Part shown: positions 1 to 11,200 of the stretch, one piece after another | How the letters are laid out: the number at the start of each line of letters is the position of its first letter | How positions within the stretch are numbered: position 1 is the first letter of the stretch | NCBI GenBank assembly: GCA_949284665.1 | Contig: CASDWR010000077.1 | Location: forward strand, 1-26,763 | Reading direction: 5' to 3' | From: an uncultured Rikenellaceae bacterium | GTDB lineage: Bacteria; Bacteroidota; Bacteroidia; Bacteroidales; Rikenellaceae | DNA: 26,763 nucleotides | Translations under genes and position numbers: made by a program | The notes under the pieces: generated by a model | Databases searched by the model: none | Seen by the model: only the letters and a program-made list of their open reading frames with translations | Told to the model about the DNA's origin: nothing

Positions 1-97
1 GACTGTTTGTCGACGGCCGAATTGCCTCATGCAAACCGAAAGCGGATGAACCCGATCACCGATACGGTATTTCGGACGACTGCCAGTCTCGCTACAA

Positions 98-964
98 TCA
101 CCCGTTTCCCCCACGGGATCCCATCTTACGCAAGAAACATTCGATGGTATTCTCCATCAGACAACAAATGGTCATGGGACCTACACCTCCGGGGACCTTC
201 GTAATAACGGAAGCCTTCGGTTCGACAGCGGCGAAATCTACGTCACCGCACAATTTCCCCGTCTCCGGATCTCGATTCACACCCACATCGATCACAACGG
301 CACCCTCGCCGACCATATCTGCCGTGACGAATTTCGGTCGGCCTATTGCGACGACAAGAATCTCTGCCTGACGCGTTACCTCTGCCAGGTTTTTCGTACG
401 ACTGTGCGCCACGGTAACCGTAGCATTTTCGTCGAGCAACAGTTTCGCCACCGGCAACCCGACAATATTGCTCCGTCCGATCACCACCGCACGCCGCCCC
501 TCGATCGTCACCCCGGCACTCTTGAGCATCTTGATAATTCCTTTCGGCGTACAAGGCAGAGTACAAGGCTGTTTTTGCCACAATGCCGCCACATTCAGCG
601 GGTGGAAACCATCCACATCCTTTTCCTGTCGGATCGCAGCAATCACTTTTGCCTCATCGATATGTTTCGGCAACGGCAACTGGACAAGAATCCCGTCTAC
701 ATCGTTGTCAGCATTCAACCGGGCAATCATATCAAGCAGTTCTGCCTCGCCGATACTCTCCGGCCTGCGAATCGTCGTATTTCGGATTCCCACTTCGGCC
801 GAAGCTTTCGCCTTACCCGTCACATACGAAATACTGCCGGGGTCTTCGCCCACCAGAATCACCACCAAATGGGGTACCCGGCCATACCACCTGGGAAATG
901 TCGCAACCTCCCCGGCCATTTTCATCTTTAGTGAAAGAGCCAACTCTTTCCCGCTTATCACCAT
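98..964 (-). CDS. folD: Bifunctional methylenetetrahydrofolate dehydrogenase / methenyl-THF cyclohydrolase FolD
   Basis: FolD interconverts 5,10-methylene-, 5,10-methenyl- and 10-formyl-tetrahydrofolate in the cytoplasm with NADP as cofactor. The 288-residue length is normal. The catalytic region is visible as SYVTGKAKA at residues 46-54 (Tyr47 and Lys51), then the PLPKH segment and the GRSNIVGLPVA dinucleotide-binding loop in the Rossmann half. I start at the ATG at 964 because MVISGKEL matches where the family begins; the frame stays open to 1021 but that extension looks unlike FolD. It is the last recognisable gene of the purine block, 102 bases after purD. Its product 10-formyl-THF feeds PurN and PurH, which explains its place here. 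Very sure of identity. Confidence 0.96.
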   Translation of the reverse strand: MVISGKELALSLKMKMAGEVATFPRWYGRVPHLVVILVGEDPGSISYVTGKAKASAEVGIRNTTIRRPESIGEAELLDMIARLNADNDVDGILVQLPLPKHIDEAKVIAAIRQEKDVDGFHPLNVAALWQKQPCTLPCTPKGIIKMLKSAGVTIEGRRAVVIGRSNIVGLPVAKLLLDENATVTVAHSRTKNLAEVTRQAEILVVAIGRPKFVTADMVGEGAVVIDVGVNRDPETGKLCGDVDFAAVEPKASVITKVPGGVGPMTICCLMENTIECFLRKMGSRGGNG

Positions 965-1066
965 ATCGTTTCCCTTGTTTTTATTATTTTTCACTGTCAA
1001 TTCCGACACCTCCAACCGCACCGTCTTCCGAACTGTCTACCCGGAAGGATCACCCCCGTCGGAAAA

Positions 1067-2332
1067 TCATTTCAAGAAAGCTTTCGCACCGATGTCCTTT
1101 CTGTAAAAGAGAGCATCTCCGCACTCGATTTTCTCTACTTCATGCAATGCTTTTCCCCTCGCCGCTGCGAGCGTATCAGCGCGACAGACCACAATCAACA
1201 CCCGGCCGCCCGACGATACCAATCGACCGTCGGTCAGCGATGTCCCCATATGGTACACATCTCCGTCTACCGGTGCCGTTTCAAGGATTTCAATTCCCTT
1301 GTGATAACTGCCCGGATACCCTTTAGCTGCCAAAACGATTCCCACTACGGGACGATCATCCCATTCAACTTTTTCCGGTCGTTGTCCATCGGCTACGGCC
1401 CGGAATATTTCGTATATGTCACTTTTGAGACAAGGCAATACCACTTCGGTTTCCGGATCCCCGAAACGGGCATTGAATTCGATCACCTTGATCCCCTGCG
1501 GCGTTTTCATCAACCCGCCATAGAGAACCCCCGTAAAAGGAACCCCTTCGTCGACCAATGCGTCCGCCGTTTTTTGCATGATTTCCCGCAGGGCATACGT
1601 CTCGTCCTCGGGCGTAATGAACGGGAGGGGAGTATAAGCCCCCATTCCCCCCGTATTCGGACCTTTGTCACCATCATATGCCCGTTTGTGATCTTGTGCC
1701 AGCACCATGGGAACAACCTCGCGCCCGGACACAAAACACATGAACGAAAACTCGGGACCCGTAAGAAATTCCTCGATCACGACCTTCCCCTTTCCGAACT
1801 TGTCATCGAGCAGCATGTCGCGCAAAGCCGTCTCAGCCTCCCCGAGGGTCTCGGCAACCACGACACCCTTGCCCGCGGCCAAACCGTCGTATTTCAACAC
1901 CACCGGCAGAGTACCTTGCCGCACCCATGCCAAAGCATCATCGAAATCGCTGAAAGCACGATACGAAGCTGTAGGGATTCCGTAACGTGACATCAACTCT
2001 TTGGCAAATTCCTTGCTGGTCTCTATACGGGCCGCACCCCGGACAGGACCGAAAATCCGCAAACCCGCCTTACGAAACGCATCTACGATTCCCGCTTCCA
2101 ATGCTATTTCCGGCCCTACAACCGTCAAATCGATTTTCCGTGCAAGAGCAAACTCTTTCAAACCTTCGACATCTGTCTCTTTCATGGGTATACATTCGGC
2201 CAGCTTCCCGATTCCAGCATTGCCCGGCGCACAAAAAATCTTGCCCACCTGGGGTGACTTCGACAGTGCATGAACAATCGCATGACACCGACCGCCGCCA
2301 CCGACTACCAATACATTTTTCAGTTTCTCCAT
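1067..2332 (-). CDS. purD: Phosphoribosylamine--glycine ligase (GAR synthetase)
   Basis: PurD joins 5-phosphoribosylamine and glycine using ATP, step 2 of purine synthesis. The protein has 421 residues, the usual size. It begins with the glycine-rich loop GGGGR at residues 11-15 and continues into an ATP-grasp domain with the GLAAGKGV segment, the GPEFSFM strand and the NARFGDPE metal/ATP site near residue 290. One oddity is that the very conserved Arg-Glu-His after the glycine loop reads Arg-Cys-His (Cys16). The rest of the fold looks intact, so I expect an active enzyme. It sits 184 bases downstream of purH and 102 bases upstream of folD. Confidence 0.96.
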   Translation of the reverse strand: MEKLKNVLVVGGGGRCHAIVHALSKSPQVGKIFCAPGNAGIGKLAECIPMKETDVEGLKEFALARKIDLTVVGPEIALEAGIVDAFRKAGLRIFGPVRGAARIETSKEFAKELMSRYGIPTASYRAFSDFDDALAWVRQGTLPVVLKYDGLAAGKGVVVAETLGEAETALRDMLLDDKFGKGKVVIEEFLTGPEFSFMCFVSGREVVPMVLAQDHKRAYDGDKGPNTGGMGAYTPLPFITPEDETYALREIMQKTADALVDEGVPFTGVLYGGLMKTPQGIKVIEFNARFGDPETEVVLPCLKSDIYEIFRAVADGQRPEKVEWDDRPVVGIVLAAKGYPGSYHKGIEILETAPVDGDVYHMGTSLTDGRLVSSGGRVLIVVCRADTLAAARGKALHEVEKIECGDALFYRKDIGAKAFLK

Positions 2333-2516
2333 ATCTCTGTCGATTGTTTTCGCTATTTTTCCCGTTTTCAGTCAACCATCCGAGTCCCATACCATGCCAC
2401 CACATCCATGCACGCTAAAACCGGCCTCCCTCTGTATGTCCGATCCATCCCGGCCACCATCGCATCATAACCGATGGATTCAAACGATCGCCCTGGGAAC
2501 TCGATGACGGTCGGAC

Positions 2517-4046
2517 TTAATGTTTGAAATGCCGCATGCCGGTAAACAGCATAACGATCCCCTTTTCATTAGCTTTCGCTACGGAGTCTCCATCACGCAT
2601 GCTACCACCGGGCTGTACGATGGCCTCAACACCGTATTCGGCGGCAAGCGTCACCGTATCGTCGAAGGGGAAGAAACCGTCCGAAGCAAGGACCAACCCT
2701 GCCTTCACACCTTTTGCACGAGCTTCCTTCAAAGCAATTTCGGCCGATCCCACACGATTCATCTGACCGGCACCTACTCCGAGTGTAATTCCATCCTTAA
2801 CCGCTACAATGGCATTGGATTTGACATGTTTTACGATTCTCCAACCGAAATTCATATCTGACAACTGAGCGTCGGAAGGTTTCGAATCGGTCACACACAT
2901 TTCGGGCGTCACCTTTGCTGTATTCATATCCTGATCCTGGACCAGCAAACCGCCATTCACACTGACCAGTTGACGCGAGACCTCACCGCCCTTTTCCATC
3001 TTCACTTCAAGCAGACGCAAATTCTTTTTGGTGCACAACACCTCGAGTGCCTCCGGAGTGAATGAAGGGGCCATTATGATTTCCAGGAAAATAGGCTTCA
3101 TCAATTCGGCCGCCTCACGCGTAAGCGGACGATTTACGGCAACGATTCCTCCGAAAATGCTTACCTTGTCCGCCTCGTACGCTTTCTTCCAGGCATCGAC
3201 CACATCCACGCCGACCGCAGCACCGCAGGGATTCATGTGCTTGAGACCCACGCAGAACGGTTCGTCGAACTCACGGACAATATTCAAAGCCGCATTTGCA
3301 TCCTGTATATTATTATAAGACAACTCCTTACCGTTCAGTTGGCGAGCAAAAGCCAGCGAATAGGGGACTTCCTCTGCCTGACGATAAAACTTGGCCGACT
3401 GATGGGGATTTTCGCCGTATCGCAACGGCTGCACCAAATCGTACTCGAGGAAAAGTTTCTCATTTAGACCGGCCTGTGCACGCATATAGCCAGCGATCAT
3501 CGAATCGTATTCGGCCGTATGGGTAAATGCTTTGGCTGCCAGTTTCAGGCGTGTATCGGATTCCGTATTCCCGTTACAGCGAATCTCATCCACAACCATC
3601 CCGTAATCGGCCGGATCGCATACCACCGTCACATCCTTGCAATTCTTGGCAGCGCTGCGTAGCATCGAAGGGCCGCCGATGTCGATATTTTCAATAGCAT
3701 CGGCCATCGTCACATCAGGCTTGGCTATGGTCTGACGGAACGGATAGAGATTTACGCATACCAGATCGATAAATTCGATCCCGTTCTCTTTCAGTGCCTG
3801 CAAATGACTTTCGTCGTCACGACGCGCCAACAGTCCCCCGTGCACTTTGGGATGAAGGGTCTTTACGCGTCCGTCGCATATTTCGGGAAATCCTGTCACC
3901 TGACTGATATTGATGACTTCCACCCCCCGATCTTCCAATAATTTCATCGTTCCGCCCGTGGCAATGATCTCCCACCCCAGGGCTTTCAGGCTCTTGGCGA
4001 ATTCCACCACGCCCGTCTTGTCGCTTACGCTAACTAACGCTCTCAT
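2517..4046 (-). CDS. purH: Bifunctional AICAR formyltransferase / IMP cyclohydrolase
   Basis: PurH carries out the last two steps to IMP. The N-terminal third is the methylglyoxal-synthase-like IMP cyclohydrolase domain (ALVSVSDKTG at residues 3-12, IIATGGT at 27-33, DGRVKTLHPKVHGG at 58-71). The C-terminal part, from about residue 200, is the formyltransferase, with the catalytic KHMNPCG motif at residues 269-275 (Lys269-His270) and SDGFFPFDD near 455-463. The 509 residues match the common bacterial length. The start at 4046 gives the usual MRALVSVSD N-terminus. It follows purN by only 19 bases and shares the 10-formyl-THF cofactor with it. Confidence 0.97.
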   Translation of the reverse strand: MRALVSVSDKTGVVEFAKSLKALGWEIIATGGTMKLLEDRGVEVINISQVTGFPEICDGRVKTLHPKVHGGLLARRDDESHLQALKENGIEFIDLVCVNLYPFRQTIAKPDVTMADAIENIDIGGPSMLRSAAKNCKDVTVVCDPADYGMVVDEIRCNGNTESDTRLKLAAKAFTHTAEYDSMIAGYMRAQAGLNEKLFLEYDLVQPLRYGENPHQSAKFYRQAEEVPYSLAFARQLNGKELSYNNIQDANAALNIVREFDEPFCVGLKHMNPCGAAVGVDVVDAWKKAYEADKVSIFGGIVAVNRPLTREAAELMKPIFLEIIMAPSFTPEALEVLCTKKNLRLLEVKMEKGGEVSRQLVSVNGGLLVQDQDMNTAKVTPEMCVTDSKPSDAQLSDMNFGWRIVKHVKSNAIVAVKDGITLGVGAGQMNRVGSAEIALKEARAKGVKAGLVLASDGFFPFDDTVTLAAEYGVEAIVQPGGSMRDGDSVAKANEKGIVMLFTGMRHFKH

Positions 4047-4065
4047 TTCCTGTTTCCTCCGTACA

Positions 4066-4659
4066 TTATTGTTTCTTCTCTCTTATCAGTTTGTTTACCG
4101 TATCGATATAAAGTTCGTGTTCAATGGCATGAATCATCGACTCCACTTCCCGGATATCGTCTCCGTAATACTCGAATGCCTTCTGTGCAATGATTTTTCC
4201 GCCGTCCAGCGTGTCATCCACATAGTGGATACTCACCCCGTAGACCTTGACCCCATATTCGAAAGCCTGTTCGATAGCATGTGCACCGCGGAAGGCAGGC
4301 AACAACGACGGATGGATATTGATGATCTTTCCACCGTAACGACCGAGAAGCGTGGGCCCGATGATCCGCATGTAACCGGCCAAACAGACCAGGTCCACTT
4401 CGTGTTCATCCAACAGACGGGCGATTTCCCATTCGAAAGCCTCCTTTGAGACGTAATCTTTCGGACGAAAGGCAAAAGTCTCCACACCCAGTCTTGCTGC
4501 CCGTTCGTTGACGAACGCACCCGGTTTGTCACACACCAGCAACACAACCCGCGCATCAATACGACCCGACAATGCAGCTTGTACGATAGCCTCGAAATTG
4601 CTCCCGTTACCGCTGGCAAAAACAGCAATGCGTACCGATTTTTCGTTTTTCATGGTCAT
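4066..4659 (-). CDS. purN: Phosphoribosylglycinamide formyltransferase (folate-dependent GART)
   Basis: PurN transfers a formyl group from 10-formyl-THF to GAR, step 3 of purine synthesis. The 197-residue protein shows the family start [16 protein letters not shown] at 10-25 and the active-site residues Asn114 and His116 in [11 protein letters not shown], with Asp152 in the DDTLDGG segment; these correspond to the Asn-His-Asp triad of the family. Its start codon overlaps the purM stop as ATGA, a classic sign of translational coupling. A second in-frame ATG lies six bases inside. No formate-dependent PurT is present, so purine synthesis here depends on folate and hence on FolD. Confidence 0.96.
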   Translation of the reverse strand: MTMKNEKSVRIAVFASGNGSNFEAIVQAALSGRIDARVVLLVCDKPGAFVNERAARLGVETFAFRPKDYVSKEAFEWEIARLLDEHEVDLVCLAGYMRIIGPTLLGRYGGKIINIHPSLLPAFRGAHAIEQAFEYGVKVYGVSIHYVDDTLDGGKIIAQKAFEYYGDDIREVESMIHAIEHELYIDTVNKLIREKKQ

Positions 4660-5684
4660 ACGATCCGAACGCCGGGTTCATCGGTCACCCGACCGATCAC
4701 GGATGCCCGTTCGCCACAACCGGTCAATATTTCGATTGCCGTGTCGGCTTCCGATGCATCGAGTGCGATCACCATTCCGATTCCCATATTGAAAATATTG
4801 AACATCTCCCGATGGTCTACACCACCACACCGTTCCAGCAAGTGAAATACCGGCAGGATCTCCCAACTGCCTTCCCGTATTTCGATACCCTGTCCGGAAT
4901 TCAGAATTCGAGGGATGTTTTCATCGAAACCGCCCCCGGTAATATGGCTGATTCCGTGCACGTCGCAACGACGGATCACTTCCAACACCTGTTTGACATA
5001 AATCCGTGTAGGAGTCAGCAACACCTCGCCCAACGACCGTCCGTCAGCCAATTCCGGACAACTCTTTTTCAAATTCAGTCCGCTGTCGGAAACGATCTTT
5101 CGCACCAGGCTGAAACCATTGGAATGAACCCCGCTCGAAGCAATACCCACAAGCACATCGCCCGTCTTCACTTTTGAACCGTCGATCAATCGTGCCTTTT
5201 CCACTACGCCACAGGTAAATCCGGCTATATCGTATTCCTCTTCGGCATACATGCCCGGCATTTCAGCGGTCTCGCCACCGATCAGTGCACAACCCGCCTG
5301 ACGGCAACCTTCGGCCACGCCGCTTACAATGGCCTCGATCTTGGCCGGTTCATTTCGTCCGACAGCCACATAATCGAGGAAAAAGAGCGGTTCTGCACCC
5401 TGTGCCAACACATCGTTCACACACATGGCCACCGCATCGATGCCGATCGTATCGTGCTTATCCATTTCGAAGGCCAGTTTCAGTTTGGTTCCCACACCAT
5501 CCGTACCACTCACCAAAACGGGTTCCTTCACATTCAGAGCCGACAGATCGAACATCCCGCCGAAAGCTCCTATACCGCCCATCACACCCGTACGTGCCGT
5601 CGAAGCCACATGTTTCCGGATGCGTTTTACCACCTCGTATCCGGCCTCGAGATTCACGCCGGCCTCTTCATAACTTTTTGCCAT
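4656..5684 (-). CDS. purM: Phosphoribosylformylglycinamidine cyclo-ligase (AIR synthetase)
   Basis: PurM closes the imidazole ring, converting FGAM to AIR with ATP (step 5). The 342 residues agree with the family. The N-terminal half shows [14 protein letters not shown], the ATP-binding loop of the AIRS fold, followed by [20 protein letters not shown] and [11 protein letters not shown]; the C-terminal half has the [15 protein letters not shown] segment. Its stop overlaps the purN start by four bases, so the two are probably translated together. It lies 153 bases downstream of purF, in a gap that holds two hairpins. Confidence 0.97.
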   Translation of the reverse strand: MAKSYEEAGVNLEAGYEVVKRIRKHVASTARTGVMGGIGAFGGMFDLSALNVKEPVLVSGTDGVGTKLKLAFEMDKHDTIGIDAVAMCVNDVLAQGAEPLFFLDYVAVGRNEPAKIEAIVSGVAEGCRQAGCALIGGETAEMPGMYAEEEYDIAGFTCGVVEKARLIDGSKVKTGDVLVGIASSGVHSNGFSLVRKIVSDSGLNLKKSCPELADGRSLGEVLLTPTRIYVKQVLEVIRRCDVHGISHITGGGFDENIPRILNSGQGIEIREGSWEILPVFHLLERCGGVDHREMFNIFNMGIGMVIALDASEADTAIEILTGCGERASVIGRVTDEPGVRIV

Positions 5685-5773
5685 ATGTTTTTGTTTTTCG
5701 TTCGTTTTTTCTCTTTTCGTCCATTATCGGTCCAAACAGCCCCGGTCCATCGTTTGGTCTGTCATCGTCGGCC

Positions 5774-5824
5774 GAGTCGGACCCTGAAACCGACTCTTCG
5801 ACTCCCGCATGTGATCATGCGGAG
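5774..5824 (-). repeat. Two tandem hairpins between purF and purM
   Basis: The purF-purM gap carries two adjacent inverted repeats. One is a perfect 7-bp stem (5774-5780 with 5790-5796, 9-base loop). The other pairs 802-811 with 816-824 of the 5 kb block (CTCCCGCATG with CATGCGGAG, one bulged base, 4-base loop). Neither is followed by a clear T-run on the minus strand, so they look more like RNA-processing or stability elements than terminators. This functional reading is inference. Confidence 0.5.
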
Positions 5825-5837
5825 AGGCGCAGGCATA

Positions 5838-7262
5838 TCAGAACTTGCCGTCCTTGTTAGCCTCTTCCACGCTTTGGTAGAGAGCCGTAGGATATTTCCC
5901 GCTGAAACAGGCCAGACACAACTCGTTCCGTCCGGCGGCCGCCGCAAAGAGGGCCTCTTGTGACAAAAACCGCAACGAATCGGCTCCGATCATCTTCTGC
6001 ACCTGATCCAACGTATGGTGTGCACACAACAACTCCTCATAGGTGGAGATATCCACACCGTAAAAACAAGGATGCGTAATCGGGGGACTGGCTATCCTCA
6101 CATGCACCTCCGTTGCCCCGGCCTCCTTGAGCAACCGTACGATTCTGCGTGAGGTAGTTCCACGCACCACCGAATCGTCGATCAACACCACCCGTTTGCC
6201 GTTGACGATACTGCGTACCGCCGACAACTTCATGCGGACTCCCTTTTCCCGGAGGCTCTGCGACGGTTGGATAAAAGTCCGTCCGATATATTTGTTTTTG
6301 ATCAATCCCATTTCATACGGAATCCCACTCTCTTCGCTGTAACCCATGGCAGCACTCAGACTCGAGTCGGGCACACCGATCACGATATCGGCTTCGGCCG
6401 GACTCTCCCGATAGAGCAACCGTCCGGTTTCCTTGCGGAAAGCATGGACATTCCGTCCCTCTATATCGCTGTCGGGGCGTGCGAAGTAAATATACTCCAT
6501 CGCACACATGTGGTAACGTTTGAACTGGGAGTAATCGGTGCTTCGGAGTCCGTGATGGTCGATCGTCACCACCTCTCCGGGCAAGACATCGCGTACGAAT
6601 TCAGCTCCGATCGTATCGAAAGCACATGTCTCGCTGCTCACCACCCATCCGCCGTTGAGCCTGCCGATCGAAAGCGGTCGCAATCCGTACTTGTCCCGAC
6701 AGACATAAATCCGATTCGCCGTCATGATAAGAAAGGCAAAGGCTCCCTCTATCATGTTCAACGCATCGACAATAGCATGTATCCGATGGCGGTTATCGGT
6801 CTCTTTTTTGATCAAATGGGCCAGAATTTCGCTGTCGGAGGTGGAATGGAAAAGACTGCCCTTGTTCTCCAAATAACGTATCAGTTGTTTGGAATTGACC
6901 AAATTGCCATTATGAGCCAATGCGAAGTCTCCCGTATTGTGATGGAAAACAAAAGGCTGTACATTCATCAGACCTCCGCCGCCTGCGGTAGAATAACGGA
7001 CATGACCGATCGCCATCTCTCCTTTCAGGGATGCCAGATTGCTTTCCTTGAAAACCTCGGTCACGAGGCCCTCTCCCTTCACGTGATTGAAACGACCGCC
7101 TTCGTCCACGCACACGATACCGCATCCTTCCTGTCCGCGATGCTGCAAAGCGTGCAAGGCGTAATAGGTCAACGTTGCGGCATCGTGCACACCGTAAATA
7201 CCAAATACCCCGCACTCTTCATGCAAGCCCCTAATATCATACAATTCCTGCATATGTGTCAC
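5838..7262 (-). CDS. purF: Amidophosphoribosyltransferase (glutamine PRPP amidotransferase)
   Basis: PurF makes phosphoribosylamine from PRPP and glutamine, the committed step of purine synthesis. The protein has 474 residues. The N-terminal nucleophile glutaminase starts at Cys17 (EECGVFGIYG), so a short propeptide must be removed as in the Bacillus enzyme. Other glutaminase residues are in HVRYSTAG and AHNGNLVN. The C-terminal half is a phosphoribosyltransferase with the PRPP loop VVLIDDSVVRGTTS at 358-371. Cys253, Cys399, Cys449 and Cys452 match the four cysteines of the iron-sulfur type of PurF. An in-frame ATG at 7253 is an alternative start. It lies 180 bases after purC. Confidence 0.97.
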   Translation of the reverse strand: MTHMQELYDIRGLHEECGVFGIYGVHDAATLTYYALHALQHRGQEGCGIVCVDEGGRFNHVKGEGLVTEVFKESNLASLKGEMAIGHVRYSTAGGGGLMNVQPFVFHHNTGDFALAHNGNLVNSKQLIRYLENKGSLFHSTSDSEILAHLIKKETDNRHRIHAIVDALNMIEGAFAFLIMTANRIYVCRDKYGLRPLSIGRLNGGWVVSSETCAFDTIGAEFVRDVLPGEVVTIDHHGLRSTDYSQFKRYHMCAMEYIYFARPDSDIEGRNVHAFRKETGRLLYRESPAEADIVIGVPDSSLSAAMGYSEESGIPYEMGLIKNKYIGRTFIQPSQSLREKGVRMKLSAVRSIVNGKRVVLIDDSVVRGTTSRRIVRLLKEAGATEVHVRIASPPITHPCFYGVDISTYEELLCAHHTLDQVQKMIGADSLRFLSQEALFAAAAGRNELCLACFSGKYPTALYQSVEEANKDGKF

Positions 7263-7372
7263 CTCTCATCTCCTGTTCGCGTTTCATAAAACGACCGGCA
7301 CGGAACCTCCCTTCATAAACCATCTTCTTCAATAACGAGCCCGATCCAAAGAATGGCAGACCGATTTCAAAA

Positions 7373-7404
7373 CCGGCCGCGTTGCCTGACACCAGGCGTT
7401 CCGG
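7373..7404 (-). repeat. Hairpin between purC and purF
   Basis: A 5-bp GC-rich stem (GCCTG at 7384-7388 with CAGGC at 7393-7397, 4-base loop) is flanked by CCGG at 7373-7376 and 7401-7404 that can pair as an outer stem across unpaired bases. Four T residues follow on the minus strand, so weak termination or 3'-end protection is possible. Confidence in its function is low. Confidence 0.4.
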
Positions 7405-7442
7405 CAAAACCGTTCCAAACCGGGATCAATAACGGACAGAGA

Positions 7443-8150
7443 TCAGCGCGACAAACGAGCCAGAATCTCTTCGTAAGCCTCACGAACTTTGCCCAAATCC
7501 CTACGGAAACGATCCTTATCCAATTTTTCGTTGGTTTTCGCATCCCACAGACGGCATGTATCGGGACTGATCTCGTCGGCTAATACGATCTCTCCATCGC
7601 TCGTCTTTCCGAATTCGATCTTGAAATCCACCAGTACGATTCCGACCTTTTTGAAGAGATCGGTCAATACCTCGTTGATGCGGGCGGTCATGGCATAGAT
7701 CTCTTCCAGTTCCGCATAGGTAGCCGCACCCAAGGCTACGGCATGATGATCGTTGATAAGCGGATCACCAAGTTCGTCTTTCTTGTAACAAATGTCGTAA
7801 ATCACGTTCGAAGGCTTAACCCCTTCTTCGATTCCCAGGCGTTTGGCCATCGACCCGGCAACGATATTCCGGACAATCACCTCCAACGGGATAATCGTCA
7901 CTTTCCGGCAAAGCTGATCGCGATCGTTGAGCGTCTTGATATAATGGGTCTTGATCCCTGCCTTGTGAAGATGCTCGAAAATGATGGTCGATATCTTGTT
8001 GTTCAGGATACCTTTATTTTCGATCGTGGCTTTTTTGATGTTGTTGTACGCCGTAGCAGAATCTTTGTAGTGAATGATGATCAGATCATTATCATCCGTA
8101 CTGTAAACCTGTTTTGCCTTACCTTCGTAAAGCATTTCGCGCTTTTCCAT
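7443..8150 (-). CDS. purC: Phosphoribosylaminoimidazole-succinocarboxamide synthase (SAICAR synthetase)
   Basis: PurC condenses CAIR with aspartate using ATP (step 7). The 235 residues are the normal length of the compact bacterial form. The start [16 protein letters not shown] carries the LYEGKAK signature at residues 7-13. SATAYNN, the [13 protein letters not shown] block around 92-104 and VDFKIEFG followed by [13 protein letters not shown] near 190-210 are all present and typical. It lies 124 bases downstream of purL and 180 bases upstream of purF. Its product needs adenylosuccinate lyase (PurB) next, and no purB is present in this window. Confidence 0.97.
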   Translation of the reverse strand: MEKREMLYEGKAKQVYSTDDNDLIIIHYKDSATAYNNIKKATIENKGILNNKISTIIFEHLHKAGIKTHYIKTLNDRDQLCRKVTIIPLEVIVRNIVAGSMAKRLGIEEGVKPSNVIYDICYKKDELGDPLINDHHAVALGAATYAELEEIYAMTARINEVLTDLFKKVGIVLVDFKIEFGKTSDGEIVLADEISPDTCRLWDAKTNEKLDKDRFRRDLGKVREAYEEILARLSR

Positions 8151-8274
8151 ACCGTTTCGTGTTTTATGATTGTTTAGTTTTCAATTACCGTTTCTCTTTG
8201 ATTCCACATCGGAATTCTTCGGGCGGCAAAACCTCTTCCCGATCGTTCCATCCATCGTCATTGTTTGCTCCGCA

Positions 8275-11200
8275 TCATTCGGACTTTCTGAAATAGTTCA
8301 CTGCATTAGTGAAAATTCCCTGTTCCTTGTTCCCGGATATGTTTTTGTATAGGTTGGACTCGTAACGCTCCGTATGTCCCATCTTCCCGAGTATTTGTCC
8401 GTCGTTGCTGACGATTCCTTCGATGGCATAAAGCGACCCGTTCGGATTATATGGTGCTTCGGCCGTGGCATGCCCGTCGGGATCGGCATATTGAAAAGCC
8501 ACCTGCCCGTTCGCAAACAACTCCTCGGCCAGTTCAGGGCTCACCATGAATTTACCCTCACCGTGACTGACGGCAATACTGTGGCATTCACCGGCTTCGA
8601 AGCCCGAAAGCCACGGCGAAGCAAGACTTGCCACCCGCGTGGTAACAATTTGGGAGACATGACGATTGATGTCATTCCGGAAAAGGGTGGGCGATGCTTG
8701 CGTCACCGTACCCAACCGTCCGTATGGGAGAAGTCCCGATTTGACCAATGCCTGAAAACCGTTGCATATGCCCAATATCAATCCCCCCCGATCGATCAGG
8801 GCGTGTATCTCGTCCGCTACACCTTCGTTGTTCAATACGTTGGCGATGAACTTGCCGCTTCCGTCAGGTTCGTCACCTGCCGAAAAACCTCCGCTGAGTA
8901 CAAAAATATGACATTCGCGCAACAATCGTTTCATCTCATCGATCGAACGGAAAATATCATCGCTGTCGAGATTACGGAATACGGAAGTCGTTATCCGTGC
9001 CCCAGCTCTCCGGAAAGCTTTGGCCGTATCGTAGTCGCAATTGGTTCCGGGGAATACGGGGAGGTATGCTATCGGCTCACGGACCGCCTCGCCCGGATAT
9101 ACAAATGTACGTTGCAGGGCTTTCCGTTCGACTGCCATTGCACAGTTCTTCCCTCGATCGGGATAAACGGTTGCAAAACGACGCGTATTGACTTCGTACA
9201 GTTCATCGATCGCCAACCGGACCCCATTTATTGTCAGTGCATCGTCGTCCACAGTCGCTCCAAGTCGTTCGGCTCTCGGGAAATCGAGTGCTTTCCGACT
9301 TTCAACCACTATCGATCCGTATCCGTAATCGAACAGCGTCGACTCATCGACCGTTGCCTCGATACCAATCCGGTTTCCGAATGCCATCTTGGCAAGAGCC
9401 TCTCCGGCACCGCCGAAACCGAGAGCATAGGCGGCCACGACATCTCCCCGCTCGATCGATTCGCTGACAAATGAGAAATTCTCTTTCAACTGCTCCGTAT
9501 CGGGCATATACCCTTCCCGGGGCGTATGCCGGATCAAATATACAGAATGTCCGGCCTCCTTGAAATCGGTTCCGATTACCCGATTTGCATCGACTGTCGT
9601 GATACCGAACGCCATCAACATGGGCGGAACGTTGATATTTTGGAACGTGCCGCTCATGGAGTCTTTCCCACCGATGGACGGCAGCCCCAGTTCGACTTGC
9701 ATGCGCAAAGCACCGAGCAAAGCTGCCAACGGTTTACCCCATGTGGTACGGTCATGCGTCATCCGTTCGAAATACTCCTGATAGGAGTAACGCATCCGGT
9801 CGTAACGGGCTCCGGCAGCAACCACCTTCGCCGCAGCTTCCACCACGGCATAAGCTGCTCCGTGATACGGACTCCACGAAGCGATGAACGGATTGTAGCC
9901 GAACGCCATGATACTGGCCGTGTCGGTGTATCCCTCACCGACAGGCAGCTTCTGTACCGAAACCTGTGTTTCAGAACGCTGGGTTTTGCCCCCGAAAGGC
10001 ATCAATACGGTCGACGCTCCGATCGTGGAATCGAACATCTCGATCAACCCTTTTTGCGACAACACATTATCATCGTTCAAATTGGCTTTGAAACGGTCGG
10101 CAAACGCCGCTCCTTCGGGATATCGGACAAAAGGTTCGCATGCTTCCACGGCTCCGATCGTGGCTTCCGCATAATGCTTCGCACCGGCACTGTCGATAAA
10201 ACGGCGGGCCAGGTCGACAACCATCTTGCCGTGATTGAACATGCGCAACCGTTTGGTATCGGTCACGTCGGCCACATAAGTCACCTCCACGTTCTCTTCA
10301 CGGCAATAGCGCGAAAAACGCTCCCGCTCTTTCGCCTCGATCACCACGGCCATTCGCTCCTGCGATTCACTGATCGCCAACTCCGTAGAGTTCAATCCGC
10401 TGTATTTGGTCGGTACACGGTCGAGATAGATATCCAACCCGTCGGTCAATTCGCCGATGGCCACACTCACTCCTCCGGCACCGAAATCGTTCGATTTTTT
10501 AATCAACCTGGTTACCTCGGGACGACGGAAAAGTCGTTCGAGTTTTCGCTCTTCAGGAGCATTGCCCTTCTGAACTTCGCTGCCGCACTCCTCAAGCGAC
10601 TTGGCGTTGTGCTCCTTGGACGAACCGGTTGCTCCGCCGATGCCGTCCCGTCCCGTACGGCCACCCAACAGCAGTACCACATCTCCAGGTACAGGGGTTT
10701 CACGTCGTACGTTTTCCGCCTTTACGGCCCCGACTACGGCTCCCACTTCGAGTCGTTTGGCCACATAATCCGGGTGATAAATCTCCCGCACATGCGTTGT
10801 TGCCAATCCGATCTGGTTCCCGTAGCTTGAATATCCCGAGGCAGCCTTCAGACTGATCACACGTTGTGGCAATTTCCCTTCGAGCGTCTCGGAAACCGGC
10901 TGCCAGATATCGCCGGCACCCGTTACCCGCATGGCCTGATAAACATAGCTCCGCCCCGACAATGGGTCACGAATCGCTCCCCCCAAACAAGTCGAAGCTC
11001 CACCAAAAGGTTCAATCTCGGTAGGATGGTTGTGCGTTTCGTTCTTGAACTGCAACAACCATCGTTGCGGTTTGTTGTCCACATCCACCGTTATGAAAAT
11101 GCTGCAAGCGTTGTTCTCTTCGCTGATCTCCATGTCATCCAACAATCCGCGCTTTTTCAAATAACGCGCCCCGATCGTGGCAAGGTCCATCAAACAGACG

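Noticed and set aside
1..97. Start of another gene after folD
   Set aside because: Too short to recognise anything; frames are open but show no known motif.
965..1021. Longer FolD start
   Set aside because: The extra 19 residues are Asn/Lys-rich and unlike FolD; the ATG at 964 fits the family start.
1025..1047. 6-bp inverted repeat between purD and folD
   Set aside because: Short stem, 11-base loop and no T-run; likely chance.
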